A DNA stretch of 7,043 nt from the NCBI GenBank assembly GCA_903821255.1, contig CAIJKT010000930.1, positions 1 to 7,043 of the forward strand, read 5' to 3'. Position numbers and translations under genes: made by a program. Source of the DNA: an uncultured Lentisphaeria bacterium (GTDB lineage Bacteria; Verrucomicrobiota; Lentisphaeria; Victivallales; Victivallaceae). This document shows positions 6,747-7,043 of the stretch, in pieces. A model generated the notes under the pieces. It worked only from the letters and a program-made list of their open reading frames with translations, made no database searches and was not told where the DNA came from. Each line of letters starts with the position of its first letter. Positions within the stretch are counted from its first letter, which is position 1.

Positions 6747-7043
6747 TTAATGTTTCAAGATAAATTCTTTGGAATTTATCAGCGCCCATGCCAGATCGCA
6801 GGTGGCATCGTTCTGTTTGCGTTTGGGCGAGTTCATATAGTTCAAAGCAATGTTTTTTTCTTCCTCCGTCGGGAAACGCGACAGAATAAGCAGATACAGT
6901 TCACTGACTATGTACGGATTGCCTTTTTTATCAGTTATTATTTTTTTTATCACCGGTCCCGGATCAATTTTTCGCTGGATATGAGATGAATTAAGCAGAT
7001 GCTGGGCCTGAAGCCAGGACGGAGTGTTGTTTCTTTCCGATTC
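6747..7043 (-). CDS. DUF1553 (DUF1549/DUF1553) protein, C-terminal fragment cut by window edge
   Basis: The frame is open from the right edge to the TAA at 6747-6749, giving 98 residues with the start off the window. An internal GTG at 6951-6953 is not needed as a start, because the family match continues upstream of it. The fragment has the typical DUF1553 ending: 'NNTPSWLQAQHLLNSSHIQRKI', then 'SELYLLILSRFPTEEE', and the closing 'DLAWALINSKEFILKH'. Full-length members are usually large exported proteins with DUF1549 and DUF1553 domains, often with a cytochrome-like domain (PSCyt1) ahead of them; none of that can be checked here. It is the most upstream visible gene of the - strand operon, 18 bases before the DUF1501 start, so the operon promoter must lie within or beyond this gene. 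Function is unknown for the family. Confidence 0.88.
   Translation of the reverse strand, partial: ESERNNTPSWLQAQHLLNSSHIQRKIDPGPVIKKIITDKKGNPYIVSELYLLILSRFPTEEEKNIALNYMNSPKRKQNDATCDLAWALINSKEFILKH

Noticed and set aside
6747..6953. Separate 68-residue small protein starting at GTG 6953
   Set aside because: The frame continues upstream to the window edge and the DUF1553 match extends with it, so this is the tail of a larger gene.

Overview
The window carries five protein-coding genes and almost no intergenic DNA. One gene lies on the + strand and is cut off at its 5' end. The other four lie on the - strand in a tightly packed, evidently co-transcribed block, whose first gene is cut off by the right edge. 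No tRNA, rRNA, CRISPR array, insertion sequence or phage gene is visible. No stretch over 300 bases lacks a gene; the longest gap is 26 bases.

Likely source: a bacterium of the Planctomycetota-Verrucomicrobiota-Lentisphaerota (PVC) group or a close relative. The reason is the run DUF1553 protein -> DUF1501 protein -> secreted protein with paired IPT-like/PPC modules, a combination typical of those phyla. The moderate GC content (by eye) and Lys/Ile/Asn-rich proteins fit the Lentisphaerota/Kiritimatiellota end better than high-GC planctomycetes. This placement is inferred from gene content only.

Layout: (1) 1-2061, + strand: C-terminal 686 residues of a soluble multi-PAS sensor histidine kinase with all catalytic boxes. 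(2) 2062-2087: 26-base gap between converging genes. (3) 2088-3164, - strand: two-domain YjgF/Rid-superfamily protein of the chorismatase-like, 'PASTGIG'-containing type. (4) 3169-5394, - strand: secreted PPC/Ig-like protein. (5) 5397-6728, - strand: exported DUF1501 protein of the alkaline phosphatase/sulfatase-like superfamily. (6) 6747-7043, - strand: last 98 residues of a DUF1553 protein.

How they may work together: transcription of the - strand block runs from right to left. Gaps are 18, 2 and 4 bases, and each of the three complete genes has a purine-rich ribosome binding site just before or inside the end of the gene upstream, so expression is probably coupled. DUF1553, DUF1501 and PPC proteins are recurring partners in PVC genomes. 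They are presumed to act at or beyond the cytoplasmic membrane, but their biochemistry is not established. The least expected member is the Rid-like protein at the operon end: it has no visible signal peptide, so a cytoplasmic small-molecule enzyme appears tied to an exported protein set. The histidine kinase converges on the operon and has no response regulator in the window, so a regulatory link is possible but unsupported.
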